Origin: Gloeotrichia echinulata CP02 | Lineage (GTDB): Bacteria; Cyanobacteriota; Cyanobacteriia; Cyanobacteriales; Nostocaceae | Length of the DNA stretch: 64,000 bases | NCBI GenBank assembly: GCA_038087035.1 | Contig: CP051187.1 | Coordinates: 2,299,001-2,363,000 of the forward strand | Direction of reading: 5' to 3' | In this document: piece by piece, positions 35,110-44,698 of the stretch | Layout of the letters: every line of letters begins with the position of its first letter | How positions within the stretch are numbered: position 1 is the first letter of the stretch | Made by a program: the position numbers and the translations under genes | The notes under the pieces: model-generated | Database searches by the model: none | What the model saw: only the letters and a program-made list of their open reading frames with translations | Told to the model about the DNA's origin: nothing

Positions 35110-35736
35110 CTAACAACCAGCCTTCAAAACTTGTTCAGCCGTCAGTTTCAACTGTGGGAAGGTTGGAGAGACGATGGTTTGACTGCCTCGAAACTGCTGA
35201 ATTTCATACTCCCCATCCACTAATACACAGATAGAAAGGGTGGGTTGTTTGGGTTTTCCGATGTGTCGAGTACCCCCCAGTCCTGCGTAGTCTGCAATCC
35301 AATATTCGGGGATGCCTAAAGCCGCGTAGTCTTCAACCTTACGGGCATAATCATTCTGCCAGTTGCTACTCACAACTTCCGCCACAAATTTAATCGAACT
35401 ACCCAGAGTCAAGATTGACTGGTCAGACCAAAGCAGTTCTTTGGTAAGTTCATCTCGATTGACAACTGCAACATCAGGTCGAAATGCTGTCATAGCCTTG
35501 TTAGAAGGGCGCAATAGTCCTCGCTGAAGGACAAACCAAGGCAAGCCAGTGCCGTCGATCTGCACACAAATCTTTGTGGTGATGAAGGCTGCAACTTCTT
35601 CATGCAAGCCTGTTGTTTCCAAGTCGAATACCTCTCCATCAATCAATTCATGGCGGTTATCGCCACCATAATGGTCGATAAACTCTTCAAAGCTAAGTGG
35701 CTTCCGTTGTATTGGTTGGTCGATAGCAAGAGTCAT
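35110..35736 (-). CDS. Uma2 family (DUF820) putative nuclease
   Basis: A 208-residue PD-(D/E)xK-like protein of the Uma2 family: ELIDGEVFDLE at the start, FRPDVAVV (catalytic Asp region), then VAEVVSSNWQNDYARKVEDY with the (D/E)xK, and GIPEYWIAD. Function of the family is unsettled; these genes are abundant in cyanobacteria. ATG 35736. Confidence 0.85.
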   Translation of the reverse strand: MTLAIDQPIQRKPLSFEEFIDHYGGDNRHELIDGEVFDLETTGLHEEVAAFITTKICVQIDGTGLPWFVLQRGLLRPSNKAMTAFRPDVAVVNRDELTKELLWSDQSILTLGSSIKFVAEVVSSNWQNDYARKVEDYAALGIPEYWIADYAGLGGTRHIGKPKQPTLSICVLVDGEYEIQQFRGSQTIVSPTFPQLKLTAEQVLKAGC

Positions 35737-36340
35737 AGGTCAACTTAGCCCAATCAATCCCTTCAGTTTACCAGATCCAATATGTGACGGCTGAAGCATC
35801 TTATTTCCTGACCCACCCTACGAATTTCACCAGCAGCGAAGAGATCTATATATATTCACAAGATGTCGTCTTTGTCAATCAGCATCCAGCAATTTATTGA
35901 TTTTTGTAAATTGATGATTTGCTAAATATTGTTAAATTTGCCATTTTTGGGGAAAAAATTAGTTTTATACTACAGGCATTACACCCACAAGGCTTGATTT
36001 TACGTGGAAAATTATTTTTGGTCAAACGCTCCCGATATCATGACTTTTCCATACTACACCATCAAGAGCCGATTACTGCGTCAAATAGTTGAGAATAGAG
36101 TCAACTATGATAAAACTTAACTTAAATGTAACGGAATATAACAGTAAGTAAAGATTAGAAAATACAAAAAACTCAAGTTGAAAGCGGTTTATATTAAAAA
36201 AATTTATTGCGCTTCCCGATAGGACGCTCCGGGAATGGGTGTCCATGTATGATAGGTGGGCGATCGCAACTAATAAAAATTGGTCATCACGCCCAAATGC
36301 ATAATATATTCATATCGCTGCATCTATAATTATTTCCCTC
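35737..36340. other. AT-rich intergenic region, no gene
   Basis: About 600 bp upstream of the aldehyde dehydrogenase gene; AT-rich, with no repeats or ORFs I could support. The two divergent genes' promoters probably lie here. A cluster of CGCTTCCCGATAGGACGCTCC near 36212-36232 is a REP-like phrase. Confidence 0.45.
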
Positions 36341-37810
36341 ATGAATACAATCCCCAACTATATCAATGGTCAATGGTATGCATCTAACGCTACAGAATAC
36401 TTAGATGTGATCAACCCAGCCACAGCAGAAATACTCGCCCAAGTCCCTTTATCATCAGCATCAGAAGTCAATTTAGCCGTAGACGCAGCCGCAGCAGCTT
36501 TTGTGACATGGCGTCGCACCCCAACTCCTGAAAGAGTGCAGTATTTATTTAAACTCAAGAATTTGTTAGAAGAAAATTACGAAGATTTAGCACGGACAAT
36601 TACCCTAGAATGTGGCAAAACTTTGGCTGAATCCCAAGGCGAAATGCGCCGCGCTATTGAAAATGTGGAAGTTTCCTGTGGTATTCCGATGATGATGCAG
36701 GGAACTAATCTCGAAGATATTGCTAGGGGTATTGATGAAATGATGATTCGTCAACCTCTGGGTGTAGCGGCGGTAATTTGTCCGTTTAATTTTCCGGGGA
36801 TGATTCCTTTTTGGTTCTTGCCTTATGCGATCGCCACCGGTAACACTTATATTGTCAAGCCCTCGGAAAAAGTGCCGCTGACGATGCAAAAAATTTTCCA
36901 GTTGTTAGAAAAAACTGGTTTACCTCCAGGGGTAATTAATCTAGTAAACGGTGCAAAAACATCTGTCGATGCAATTTTAGCTCATCCCCAAATTCGCGCA
37001 ATTAGCTTTGTTGGTTCTACACCAGTAGCTAAATATATATATAGTCGAGCAGCCGCAAATGGTAAACGGGTACAATGTCAAGGTGGCGCGAAAAATCCGA
37101 TTATTGTTTTACCTGATGCAGATATAGAAATGACTACCAAAATTGCTGCTGATAGTGCTTTTGGTTGTGCGGGACAACGTTGTTTAGCTGCGTCTATCGC
37201 TGTGACGGTGGGGGAAGCAAGACACAGTTTTACAGAAGCCATAGCCGCAACTGCTAAAAAGCGTGTGGTGGGTAATGGTTTAGAACAAGGCGTGGAAATG
37301 GGACCCGTGATTGATGTTCGCAGTAAAACGCGAATTGAGGGGTTAATTCAACAAGGGAAAGATGAAGGTGCAAATTTGTTGGTAGATGGACGAAATCCAA
37401 AGATTACTGGTTATGAAAATGGGAATTTTATCCGCCCGACGATTCTGCAAAATGTTAATCCAGCAGGTGAAATCGCCCGCACGGAAATTTTTGGACCAGT
37501 GCTGAGTTTAATACATTTAGATAGTATTGATCAGGCGATCGCTCTAGTAAATCAAGGTCAATATGGTAATATGGCTTGTTTATTTACTAGTAGTGGTGCT
37601 GCAGCGCGTAAGTTCCGCTATGAAGCGGAGGCTGGTAATATTGGTATTAACATTGGTGTTGCTGCACCGATGGCGTTTTTTCCGTTTAGTGGCTCCAAAG
37701 ACAGCTTTTTTGGTGATTTACACGGTCAAAGCAATCACGCAGTCGAATTTTTTACCCAAACTAAAGTTGTAGTTGAACGCTGGCCTAGTAGTTGGTCACG
37801 TCAATTTTAA
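36341..37810 (+). CDS. methylmalonate-semialdehyde dehydrogenase (CoA-acylating)
   Basis: A 489-residue aldehyde dehydrogenase of the MMSDH (MmsA) type. NYINGQW, PFNFPGMIPFWFLPYAIATG, ISFVGSTPVAKYIY and the catalytic cysteine in FGCAGQRCLAASI are typical. It oxidises methylmalonate semialdehyde (valine catabolism) or malonate semialdehyde to acyl-CoA. No other catabolic genes adjacent. ATG 36341. Confidence 0.88.
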   Translation: MNTIPNYINGQWYASNATEYLDVINPATAEILAQVPLSSASEVNLAVDAAAAAFVTWRRTPTPERVQYLFKLKNLLEENYEDLARTITLECGKTLAESQGEMRRAIENVEVSCGIPMMMQGTNLEDIARGIDEMMIRQPLGVAAVICPFNFPGMIPFWFLPYAIATGNTYIVKPSEKVPLTMQKIFQLLEKTGLPPGVINLVNGAKTSVDAILAHPQIRAISFVGSTPVAKYIYSRAAANGKRVQCQGGAKNPIIVLPDADIEMTTKIAADSAFGCAGQRCLAASIAVTVGEARHSFTEAIAATAKKRVVGNGLEQGVEMGPVIDVRSKTRIEGLIQQGKDEGANLLVDGRNPKITGYENGNFIRPTILQNVNPAGEIARTEIFGPVLSLIHLDSIDQAIALVNQGQYGNMACLFTSSGAAARKFRYEAEAGNIGINIGVAAPMAFFPFSGSKDSFFGDLHGQSNHAVEFFTQTKVVVERWPSSWSRQF

Positions 37811-37844
37811 GCGCTGACACTGCAACCCCATCTCTGTTTTTGCT

Positions 37845-37868
37845 CCCCTAAGCGCTTGCGCTTAGGGG
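37845..37868. terminator. bidirectional hairpin between convergent genes
   Basis: CCCCTAAGCG and its complement CGCTTAGGGG with a 4-nt loop, just past the mmsA-like stop and before the minus-strand gene. A T-run follows at 37880 on the plus strand. Confidence 0.6.
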
Positions 37869-37883
37869 TTGGGGGTGGGGTTT

Positions 37884-38378
37884 TTATCTAACTCTTGACT
37901 TTGTATGTCGTCCATCAAGTCCCTGCTTGATCCAATTCAAGCATTCGTATGCGGAGTTGAATAATTTTGGCGCAGCAATATTATTCAATAATTCTGGTGG
38001 ATAATGGTCATAAAAATATTTACCATCCTCTTGAGAAATGATGATCAAATTATGCTGGTAAATGTAGCGAGACTTAAAACTATCTCCCTGATTGATCAAC
38101 TCTGAATGTTGGTCAATATGTTCCTTGGCAATGTCAACGATATTCTTGATGCTACTGCCATAGATTTTTGCTGGATTCTCGGTTTTGTGAAATTGGCTTT
38201 TATGTCCAATTTCCGACAGCAGTTTATACGAATATATTTCGTAATTATCTGCTTTGCCAAAAACAAATGGAATGATGAGATATCCTTGATATGACACTGA
38301 GCTTTCATAAAGAAGACGACTCATCTCAACCTCCTTTGGTATAATTGCCCCCTGAAAAATCGCCTCGATGATATCCAC
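37884..38378 (-). CDS. hypothetical protein, unknown
   Basis: A 164-residue soluble-looking protein: SYQGYLIIPFVFGKADNYEI, then YSYKLLSEIGHKSQFHK and YIYQHNLIIISQEDGKYFYD. No motif recognised. A rare run of similar hypotheticals exists in Nostocales. ATG 38378. Confidence 0.5.
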   Translation of the reverse strand: MDIIEAIFQGAIIPKEVEMSRLLYESSVSYQGYLIIPFVFGKADNYEIYSYKLLSEIGHKSQFHKTENPAKIYGSSIKNIVDIAKEHIDQHSELINQGDSFKSRYIYQHNLIIISQEDGKYFYDHYPPELLNNIAAPKLFNSAYECLNWIKQGLDGRHTKSRVR

Positions 38379-39051
38379 ACCAACAGTTAATATATTGCTG
38401 TTAGTTATTAGGAGAATATCTATATCCTCCTGGTTATTTCGCCAAGAGGGGTATCCCCCCTTTTTTTGGGATATTTAAAAATATCAAGGCTAAAAAAGTA
38501 TTTCAATCATCATTATCCCTCATTTTGAAATCAGTAAGCATCAAAAATATTGCAAAAATTAAAAAATCCTGAATTTCATTTTGGAGAGAATTTTAGGTGA
38601 GATTTGGGTAATTAACCGTCATATCCAAAACCTCCGCTGTAGGTAGAGGCGCGGTTCCTGCGCCCCTGCTTGTGCTATCCTGAACACACTCACCGTCAAC
38701 ATATCGATAATCTGTAGGGGCGCAAGGCCTTGCGCCCCTACCCACTTGGTGTCAAGTTACAGCAGTTTTTACGTATTTAGACCACACGCTGATATCTGTA
38801 TTTCTTTGTTCCCGCCCTACGGGACGCTCCGCGTGGATAAGACTTACCCCGCATTTCTCACAAGTCCCAGGCTCGCACTCATCATAATCCTTGCCCAGGA
38901 TATGTTTCAGGCACTTTTGACAGATTATGTTTTGATTTGTGTGAAAAACCGGAATCTAGATTTTATCAGACTTTGAGAATTCTGGTGAGAAATCCGGGTT
39001 ACGCACTCGTGATGAAAAATCAAGGGTTTGGGTTGGGCATGGGGCGACAGG
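38379..39051. other. intergenic/remnant region with GC palindrome, copy 5
   Basis: The palindrome lies at 38717-38738. The preceding ~340 bp contains no gene. A REP-like phrase CCCTACGGGACGCTCCGCG lies near 38816-38834. Confidence 0.5.
38752..38955 (-). pseudogene. possible zinc-ribbon remnant
   Basis: An open frame of 68 codons without a standard start: CQKCLKHILGKDYDEC then EPGTCEKCGVSLIHAER. Two CxxC pairs could make a zinc ribbon, as in many mobile-element proteins. No ATG/GTG/TTG in frame at the 5' end, so it is a remnant or uses ATT. Confidence 0.3.
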
Positions 39052-39172
39052 CAATACTCCGTAGGATTTGCAGGGGAAGCAGGGGAGGCAAAACTCAACG
39101 CCAGCCTCCATTTCTCCCCCTGCTCAAGACAGCTTGCCTCAACCAAGAAATTCCAAAACCTACGCAGTATTG
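39052..39172. mobile_element. MITE family CAATACTGCGTAGG, copy 2 (inverted)
   Basis: Ends CAATACTCCGTAGG (one mismatch) and CCTACGCAGTATTG. Flanked by perfect 10-bp direct repeats GGGCGACAGG at 39042-39051 and 39173-39182, a fresh-looking target duplication. Interior orientation is inverted relative to copies 1 and 3. Confidence 0.92.
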
Positions 39173-39591
39173 GGGCGACAGGCGCCAGGACCGAAAAATT
39201 AACCAACGCCCCATGCCCACAAGGCCTATCTCCACGAATAGCCAAGTGCGTAAGTCCTGATAGAAATAAAACTGGTATTATGCCTCCAACAAAATATTTA
39301 AAATTTGTATGTTGCAATTACTTATTGATTGATTTGATTAAGTTGATTGTTTACGAAAAAATGTGATTTGATAAACATTTATACCTAAATTTATTTGAAT
39401 ATTAAAGATATAATAATTGTCGTCTTTTCCTAAACTAAACCGCGTAATTTTACCGAATACATCTCAAATGTTAAAACGATAAACATAAATTATTATAAAG
39501 AAAATCTGATACGTTTAAAGACGTATAAGCGGAAAGTCCAAAGTTGGAATTATGCTCAAATGAGGGTGAACTGAGATCAAGGAATGGGTAC

Positions 39592-39712
39592 TATAGCAAC
39601 CGCCAAAGTGCTTAGGACATTAACTGATGATAAAACCTAGACACAATCAGACTTGTAACCCAGTCCCCAGCGATGCACTGAGCGGTCGTTGTGTCCCCAG
39701 TCCCCTGCTATA
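39592..39712. mobile_element. 121-bp MITE (TATAGCAACCGCC ends), copy 1
   Basis: Ends TATAGCA / TGCTATA. Identical over all 121 bp, in inverted orientation, to 62420-62540. No ORF. TA at both ends suggests IS630-type transposition. Confidence 0.93.
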
Positions 39713-39807
39713 CAAAGCAAAAGCTGTAGGCTAGCAGCTTGTCGTATATATTACTATTACCAGTTTCAGGTAATCTAAGAGAGTGTTGATTTTTCAAGTA
39801 TTTTGAT

Positions 39808-40554
39808 ATGCGTCAATTCTTTCGGCATTTACGATCCTTGGCAGTATTCAGCTTACTGTGTCTAGTCTTAGGCTGGTCATTCCCGGCACAAGCTACAAGT
39901 GATATCAATCCTCAGCTAGAACACCAAGTATTACAAATTCTTCGCGAACACCCAGAAGTTATTATCGAATCGGTTCAGAGATACCAACAAAAACAGCAAC
40001 AGAAACTAAATCAAGTACGACAGGCTTTTTTAGCAGATCTAAAAACTAATCCTCAAGCGGTGATTGGTGAGTCTCCTAGTATCGGATCGGCTGAATCAAA
40101 AATTTTGCTAGTGGAATTCTCCGATTTTCAATGTCCCTACTGTGCTGACGCACATACAACTCTCAAGCAGTTGCTAGCAAAGCATCCCAATCAGCTAAGA
40201 TTGGTCTACAAAAATCTCCCCCTGGTTTCAATTCATGCTGAAGCATTACCAGCAGCCAAAGCTGCTTGGGCTGCAAATCTACAAGGCAAATTTTGGCAAT
40301 ATCATGATGCGCTATTTACCAATCAAAAACAACTGGGTGAAGATTTGTATATAGCTACCGCAAAATCTTTAAATCTCGATTTGCAGAAATTTAACACCGA
40401 CCGCAATCTTGCTGATACCGCTATTAGCAAAGATATCCAATTAGCTGCAAAAATAGGTATTGCTGGTACACCTTTCTTTGTGATCAGCAGTAAAATTTTA
40501 TCTGGTGTGGTGCAGTTATCGGATATCGAAAATATCTTGGCTAATCCCCAATAA
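39808..40554 (+). CDS. DsbA-family thiol-disulfide oxidoreductase, secreted
   Basis: A 248-residue protein with a signal peptide (MRQFFRHLRSLAVFSLLCLV, cleavage near SFPAQA). The thioredoxin-fold active site is FSDFQCPYCADAH (CPYC), then KNLPLVSIHAEALPAAKAAW and GIAGTPFFVISSKILSG with the cis-Pro. It probably oxidises or isomerises disulfides in periplasmic/lumenal proteins. A coiled-coil region (~30-70) precedes the domain. ATG 39808. Confidence 0.88.
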   Translation: MRQFFRHLRSLAVFSLLCLVLGWSFPAQATSDINPQLEHQVLQILREHPEVIIESVQRYQQKQQQKLNQVRQAFLADLKTNPQAVIGESPSIGSAESKILLVEFSDFQCPYCADAHTTLKQLLAKHPNQLRLVYKNLPLVSIHAEALPAAKAAWAANLQGKFWQYHDALFTNQKQLGEDLYIATAKSLNLDLQKFNTDRNLADTAISKDIQLAAKIGIAGTPFFVISSKILSGVVQLSDIENILANPQ

Positions 40555-40615
40555 CCCAATACGCTTCAGTTAACGAGAATCGTAGGTTGGGTTGAAAAAC
40601 GTTTAATAATCGTAA

Positions 40616-40674
40616 GGTGCGTGATGCTTCGATAAATATTGTACGTAGTCACAAGTCTTGTGGCGTCACGCACC
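40616..40674. repeat. hairpin repeat, GGTGCGTGATGC type, copy 2
   Basis: Arms GGTGCGTGATGC and GCGTCACGCACC around a ~35-bp middle. Related to 9088-9151. Confidence 0.75.
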
Positions 40675-40740
40675 ATTCTTTAGTCCTGATTTCAAGTGTT
40701 AAATTTAGATTAGCACCTTCAAGTCTTGCAGGCAATACAG

Positions 40741-41262
40741 ATGACACAAGAATTAATCGACCTGAGAAATAGCATCATGGAAGGACGTTATACAGATGCT
40801 TTGGCGATTGTAGATGAATTAGAAGGGATGAGTAAACAGGCGAATTTGCGGAATATTCAATCTTATTTAAGGATTCTGCTCATTCATTTAATTAAAAACC
40901 AAATAGAACAGCGATTAACAAATTCTTGGGCGGCTTCTATTCGCAATGCTATCCGCGAAATTAAAGCAGTGAATATCAAAGACAATAAAAAATCTTACTA
41001 CATCAATCAAGATGAATGGGAAACTTTGATAGAAGAGGAAGTGATTGAAGATGCTATAGCTGATGCAAGTCTCGAAGTTCTGAATGGAAAATATACTCGC
41101 TCTCAACTGTCAGAAATGGTAGATAGACAGCATCTGGTAATTACAGCCACCAGGTTTCTGGCTTTAACATATACGTATTCACCAAAAGAATTACCAGCGA
41201 TTATGGATAATAATCTAGCGCAATTGGCTGGTGGGGAAGATTGGATAAATCGGAGAAATTAA
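40741..41262 (+). CDS. DUF29 family protein
   Basis: A 173-residue helical protein of the DUF29 family: ELIDLRNSIMEGRYTDALAI, SYLRILLIHLIKNQIEQRLT (central helix) and SWAASIRNAIREIK. Function unknown; abundant in cyanobacteria. I chose ATG 40741; TTG 40726 would add five residues. Confidence 0.85.
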   Translation: MTQELIDLRNSIMEGRYTDALAIVDELEGMSKQANLRNIQSYLRILLIHLIKNQIEQRLTNSWAASIRNAIREIKAVNIKDNKKSYYINQDEWETLIEEEVIEDAIADASLEVLNGKYTRSQLSEMVDRQHLVITATRFLALTYTYSPKELPAIMDNNLAQLAGGEDWINRRN

Positions 41263-41344
41263 AGCGATCGCTCTTTATTTTCTTCAGGTTTTTCTGTTAT
41301 TGTAACTACAAGGTTTTGATTAAACCAGCCGCTAGACTCTACAA

Positions 41345-41444
41345 TATAGCGTTTCTCGGTCTAGTGAGCTATATCAGAGGAAGCTCCTCGCAAGCGAAGA
41401 GGGGGGTGGGGTTCTTTTACCTCACTCAACTGAGAACCGCTATA
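41345..41444. mobile_element. 100-bp MITE upstream of hicB
   Basis: Ends TATAGCGTTTCTC and GAGAACCGCTATA are imperfect inverted repeats around a CTCCTCGCAAGCGAAGAGG hairpin. It sits in the upstream region of hicB, ending ~27 bp before the chosen start. Confidence 0.65.
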
Positions 41445-41471
41445 TCAATACACGCAAAGATGATGAGGAAA

Positions 41472-41717
41472 ATGCTGGCAAATTATATTGATAAAGCAAT
41501 GGAATTAGCCGTTTATGAAATTATCGAAGATGAGGCTAGTTATTGGGGTGAAATTCCTGGTTTGCAGGGAGTATGGGCAAATTATAAAACATTAGAAGGC
41601 TGTCGGCGTGAGTTAAGAGAAGCATTAAGCGATTGGTTAGCCTTGCGTTTGCATTTAGGGCTACATATTCCCGTGATTGACGATATTAATTTAAATGAAA
41701 TTATGCAGATTGTATAA
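41472..41717 (+). CDS. hicB: HicB-family antitoxin
   Basis: An ~81-residue HicB-like protein with AVYEIIEDEASYWGEIPGLQ, matching the partial RNase H fold (xxEIIEDEexYwgeiPglqGv) and NYKTLEGCRRELREALSDWL. The antitoxin binds HicA and represses its operon. The ATG 41472 start has a GAGGAA ribosome site just upstream; ATG 41460 would add four residues. hicA begins 3 bp after its stop. Confidence 0.9.
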   Translation: MLANYIDKAMELAVYEIIEDEASYWGEIPGLQGVWANYKTLEGCRRELREALSDWLALRLHLGLHIPVIDDINLNEIMQIV

Positions 41718-41719
41718 AA

Positions 41720-41938
41720 ATGCCCAGATTAACACCTGTTTCTTGGCAAGATTTAGTCAAGCGTTTGCATGAGTTAGGTTTTGAAGGTCCTTATGCAGGT
41801 GGGCGACATCCGCAAATGCGAAGAGGGGATGTGACTGTGATTATTCCTAATCCTCATGAGGGTGATATTAGCGTGGGTTTGTTATCAAGATTGCTGCGAC
41901 AAGCTGGTGTCTCTAGAGAAGAATGGTTGAGAGAATAA
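41720..41938 (+). CDS. hicA: HicA-family mRNA interferase toxin
   Basis: A 72-residue HicA: WQDLVKRLHELGFEGPYAGGRHPQMRRGDV, with the catalytic His in GGRHP. HicA cleaves mRNA when free of HicB. Gene order (antitoxin before toxin) and 2-bp spacing fit a toxin-antitoxin operon. ATG 41720. Confidence 0.92.
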   Translation: MPRLTPVSWQDLVKRLHELGFEGPYAGGRHPQMRRGDVTVIIPNPHEGDISVGLLSRLLRQAGVSREEWLRE

Positions 41939-42383
41939 AGTTTGGTTTGAGTGTGTTTAAACGCAGAGGGGCGCGGAGGTAACGCAAAGTGGTTCTTGCG
42001 TACTTAGCGTGCTAAATATGTTGAAAAATAAGCTTGAAATCCTTGCTGGGATAAGATGACAGCCATTATTTACTGCCTTTTAGGTCTGATGATTAAAATT
42101 TTGGCTATAAGCGCCTGTAAGCCTTGATTTTAAAACAAAGTTATCGACTGTAATTAAAAATTTAGCACGTTAAGTACGCAAGAACCGCATTTGATAGATA
42201 CCTAAATCACCAAAAGATAAGTTGTATCAGCAATTTATTCCCAGCGATCGCTAATTGAATATTGCTCAGTTAAGAATATTTTTACCTAGAAACTTATCGC
42301 CTTGATTTTTCAAATATACTTATGGTGGGCATTGCCCACCATACAAAAACTACATAAACTACAAAAACTTTTCAAACAACCTC
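41939..42383. other. intergenic region, no gene
   Basis: Between hicA and argJ, about 440 bp, AT-rich. Two similar short phrases (GGTTCTTGCGTACTTAGCGTGC near 41991 and the complementary TTAGCACGTTAAGTACGCAAGAACC near 42163) form a long inverted repeat, which could be a palindromic mobile element. Confidence 0.5.
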
Positions 42384-43643
42384 TTAAGTTGTATACTCGG
42401 CGTTAATCTTCACATAGTCATAACTCAAATCACAACCCCAAGCTTTACCCGCACCATGACCGTTACCAACGCTGACCGCAATAATTACAGGATTATCTAC
42501 CCGTTGAGTGTTATTTGGTAAAGAAGATTCAGCAGCAATTTGTTTTAAATAAGCACTCGCTGCTGCACGATCAAAAGATAACGGTTGACCATTTTCTAAG
42601 AGTAAGAAATCCCCTAATTTAATTTGCAGATTTTCTTGCTCAAAGGGTACATCTGCACGGCCAGCAGCGGCCGCGATGCGTCCCCAGTTGGGGTCACGCC
42701 CAAAGATTGCAGACTTAACTAAGGATGAACCAGCAATGGTTTTGGCAATTTGACGCGCTGAGTCTTCATCATGGGCACCTGTGACTTGCACTTCAATTAG
42801 ACAAGTTGCACCTTCCCCATCACGAGCGATCGCCTTGGCTAAATGCTGGCATACTGCTGTTAACATCGCCTCTAATTTTTCTGCTTCTGTCCCTGGTTCG
42901 ATAATTGCTGGGGTGCGGGATTGTCCATTGGCGAGGGCGATTAAGCTGTCGTTGGTGCTGGTATCTCCATCAACTGTGATAGAATTAAAGCTTCTGTCCG
43001 CCGCCCGACTCACCATTTGTTGCCAAAGCGTGGGTGAAACCGCTGCATCACAGGTGACAAATGCTAGCATGGTTGCCATGTTGGGATGAATCATCCCGGA
43101 ACCTTTGGCAATACCGCCAATTCTGACTGGGCGTTGGTTTATAGTTGTCTCTAGGGCAATAGATTTTGTCACCAAGTCTGTGGTGATAATTGCCCCTGCG
43201 GCTGCATCTGAGCCTGTTTCTGATAGTTCTGCTACTAATTTAGGAATACCATTACGCAAGGCATCCATCTTGATTCTTTGTCCAATCACGCCAGTAGACG
43301 CCAGCAGAATCGATTCGGGCGCAATATTCAATTCTTTTGCTAATAACTCAGCACTTTCTTCGGCATCACGCACCCCCTGATTACCTGTGGCTGCGTTTGC
43401 TTGTCCAGCGTTGCAAAGTATAGCACGAGCGCTCTGCTTGCCTTGCAAACGTTGACGACAATAGTCTACGCAGGCGGCTTTAACTTGGCTGCTGGTGAAC
43501 ACACCTGCGGCGATCGCTTCTACGTCTGACAATATCAAAGCTAAATCGGGCAATCCCGAAGGTTTCAATCCTGCGGTAATTCCAGCTGCACGATACCCCC
43601 TTGGTGCCGTGATTCCACCAGTAATTTCCTGCCAATCTACCAT
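42384..43643 (-). CDS. argJ: ArgJ, glutamate N-acetyltransferase / amino-acid acetyltransferase
   Basis: A 419-residue bifunctional ArgJ: GYRAAGITAGLKPSG at the start and KGSGMIHPNMATMLAFV, in which autocleavage between Ala and Thr yields the two subunits and exposes the nucleophilic Thr. It transfers acetyl from N-acetylornithine to glutamate in arginine biosynthesis. C-terminal DPNWGRIAAAAGRADV and GNGHGAGKAWGCDLSYDYVK are typical. It lies just downstream, on the same strand, of the sRNA-like array, so read-through could link them. Confidence 0.95.
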   Translation of the reverse strand: MVDWQEITGGITAPRGYRAAGITAGLKPSGLPDLALILSDVEAIAAGVFTSSQVKAACVDYCRQRLQGKQSARAILCNAGQANAATGNQGVRDAEESAELLAKELNIAPESILLASTGVIGQRIKMDALRNGIPKLVAELSETGSDAAAGAIITTDLVTKSIALETTINQRPVRIGGIAKGSGMIHPNMATMLAFVTCDAAVSPTLWQQMVSRAADRSFNSITVDGDTSTNDSLIALANGQSRTPAIIEPGTEAEKLEAMLTAVCQHLAKAIARDGEGATCLIEVQVTGAHDEDSARQIAKTIAGSSLVKSAIFGRDPNWGRIAAAAGRADVPFEQENLQIKLGDFLLLENGQPLSFDRAAASAYLKQIAAESSLPNNTQRVDNPVIIAVSVGNGHGAGKAWGCDLSYDYVKINAEYTT

Positions 43644-43752
43644 TCTTTTTCCCCCACAACTTTATTAGTGGCTCGACTGGCGATTATATCAAGTCTTGAT
43701 CACCACTTAATGGTAAGTTGTTAGTTGTTCATGACTACTTGTCTAATGGACA

Positions 43753-43806
43753 AAAAAAAGGAGAGCCGCTTGGGCTGCTCTCCAGATCATCAGGGTGCAT
43801 CTACTT
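43753..43806 (-). ncRNA. predicted ~54-nt sRNA, unit 1
   Basis: Predicted start at ~43806, 6-7 nt after the -10 box (complement of AGTATA, 43812-43817), spaced 16 bp from the -35 (43834-43839). Terminator hairpin 43760-43783, T-run 43752-43759. Closest unit to argJ. Boundaries are inferred from the promoter and terminator. Confidence 0.7.
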
Positions 43807-43901
43807 AACACAGTATATCATTTTTGGGATGGGGTGCAATACCCCTCATCCAATTTGAGCAGAAAATTTATAAACTTATCTCCGTAATTCTCCCTCCCAA
43901 A

Positions 43902-43955
43902 AAAAAAGGGAGAGCCGCTTGGGCTGCTCTCCAGATCATCAGGGTGCATCTACTT
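43902..43955 (-). ncRNA. predicted sRNA, unit 2
   Basis: Hairpin 43909-43932, -10 at 43961-43966, -35 at 43983-43988 (TTGCAC). Confidence 0.7.
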
Positions 43956-44051
43956 AACACAGTATATCATTTTTGTGATGGGGTGCAATACCCCTCATCT
44001 AATTTGAGCAGAAAATTTATAAACTTATCTCCGTAATTCTCCCTCCCAAAA

Positions 44052-44105
44052 AAAAAAGGGAGAGCCGCTTGGGCTGCTCTCCAGATCATCAGGGTGCATC
44101 TACTT
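44052..44105 (-). ncRNA. predicted sRNA, unit 3
   Basis: Hairpin 44059-44082 with a longer T-run on the minus strand. Promoter elements as in unit 2. Confidence 0.7.
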
Positions 44106-44199
44106 AACACAGTATATCATTTTTGTGATGGGGTGCAATACCCCTCATCTAATTTGAGCAGAAAATTTATAAACTTATCTCCGTAATTCTCCCTTCCAA

Positions 44200-44253
44200 A
44201 AAAAAAGGAGAGCCGCTTGGGCTGCTCTCCAGATCATCAGGGTGCATCTACTT
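44200..44253 (-). ncRNA. predicted sRNA, unit 4
   Basis: Hairpin 44207-44230. Promoter elements conserved. Confidence 0.7.
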
Positions 44254-44347
44254 AACACAGTATATCATTTTTGGGATGGGGTGCAATACCCCTCATCCAA
44301 TTTGAGCAGAAAATTTATAAACTTATCTCCGTAATTCTCCCTCCCAA

Positions 44348-44401
44348 AAAAAAAGGAGAGCCGCTTGGGCTGCTCTCCAGATCATCAGGGTGCATCTACT
44401 T
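44348..44401 (-). ncRNA. predicted sRNA, unit 5
   Basis: Hairpin 44355-44378. One C-for-T change in the spacer, promoter hexamers intact. Confidence 0.7.
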
Positions 44402-44495
44402 AACACAGTATATCACTTTTGGGATGGGGTGCAATACCCCTCATCCAATTTGAGCAGAAAATTTATAAACTTATCTCCGTAATTCTCCCTTCCAA

Positions 44496-44549
44496 AAAAA
44501 AAGGAGAGCCGCTTGGGCTGCTCTCCAGATCATCAGGGTGCATCTACTT
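44496..44549 (-). ncRNA. predicted sRNA, unit 6
   Basis: Hairpin 44503-44526. Same spacer change as unit 5, indicating a shared duplication. Confidence 0.7.
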
Positions 44550-44644
44550 AACACAGTATATCACTTTTGGGATGGGGTGCAATACCCCTCATCCAATTTG
44601 AGCAGAAAATTTATAAACTTATCTCCGTAATTCTCCCTTCCAAA

Positions 44645-44698
44645 AAAAAAAGGAGAGCCGCTTGGGCTGCTCTCCAGATCATCAGGGTGCATCTACTT
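44645..44698 (-). ncRNA. predicted sRNA, unit 7
   Basis: Hairpin 44652-44675, -10 at 44704-44709, -35 altered to TTGCTC (44726-44731). Sequence upstream of the promoter departs from the repeat. Confidence 0.68.
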
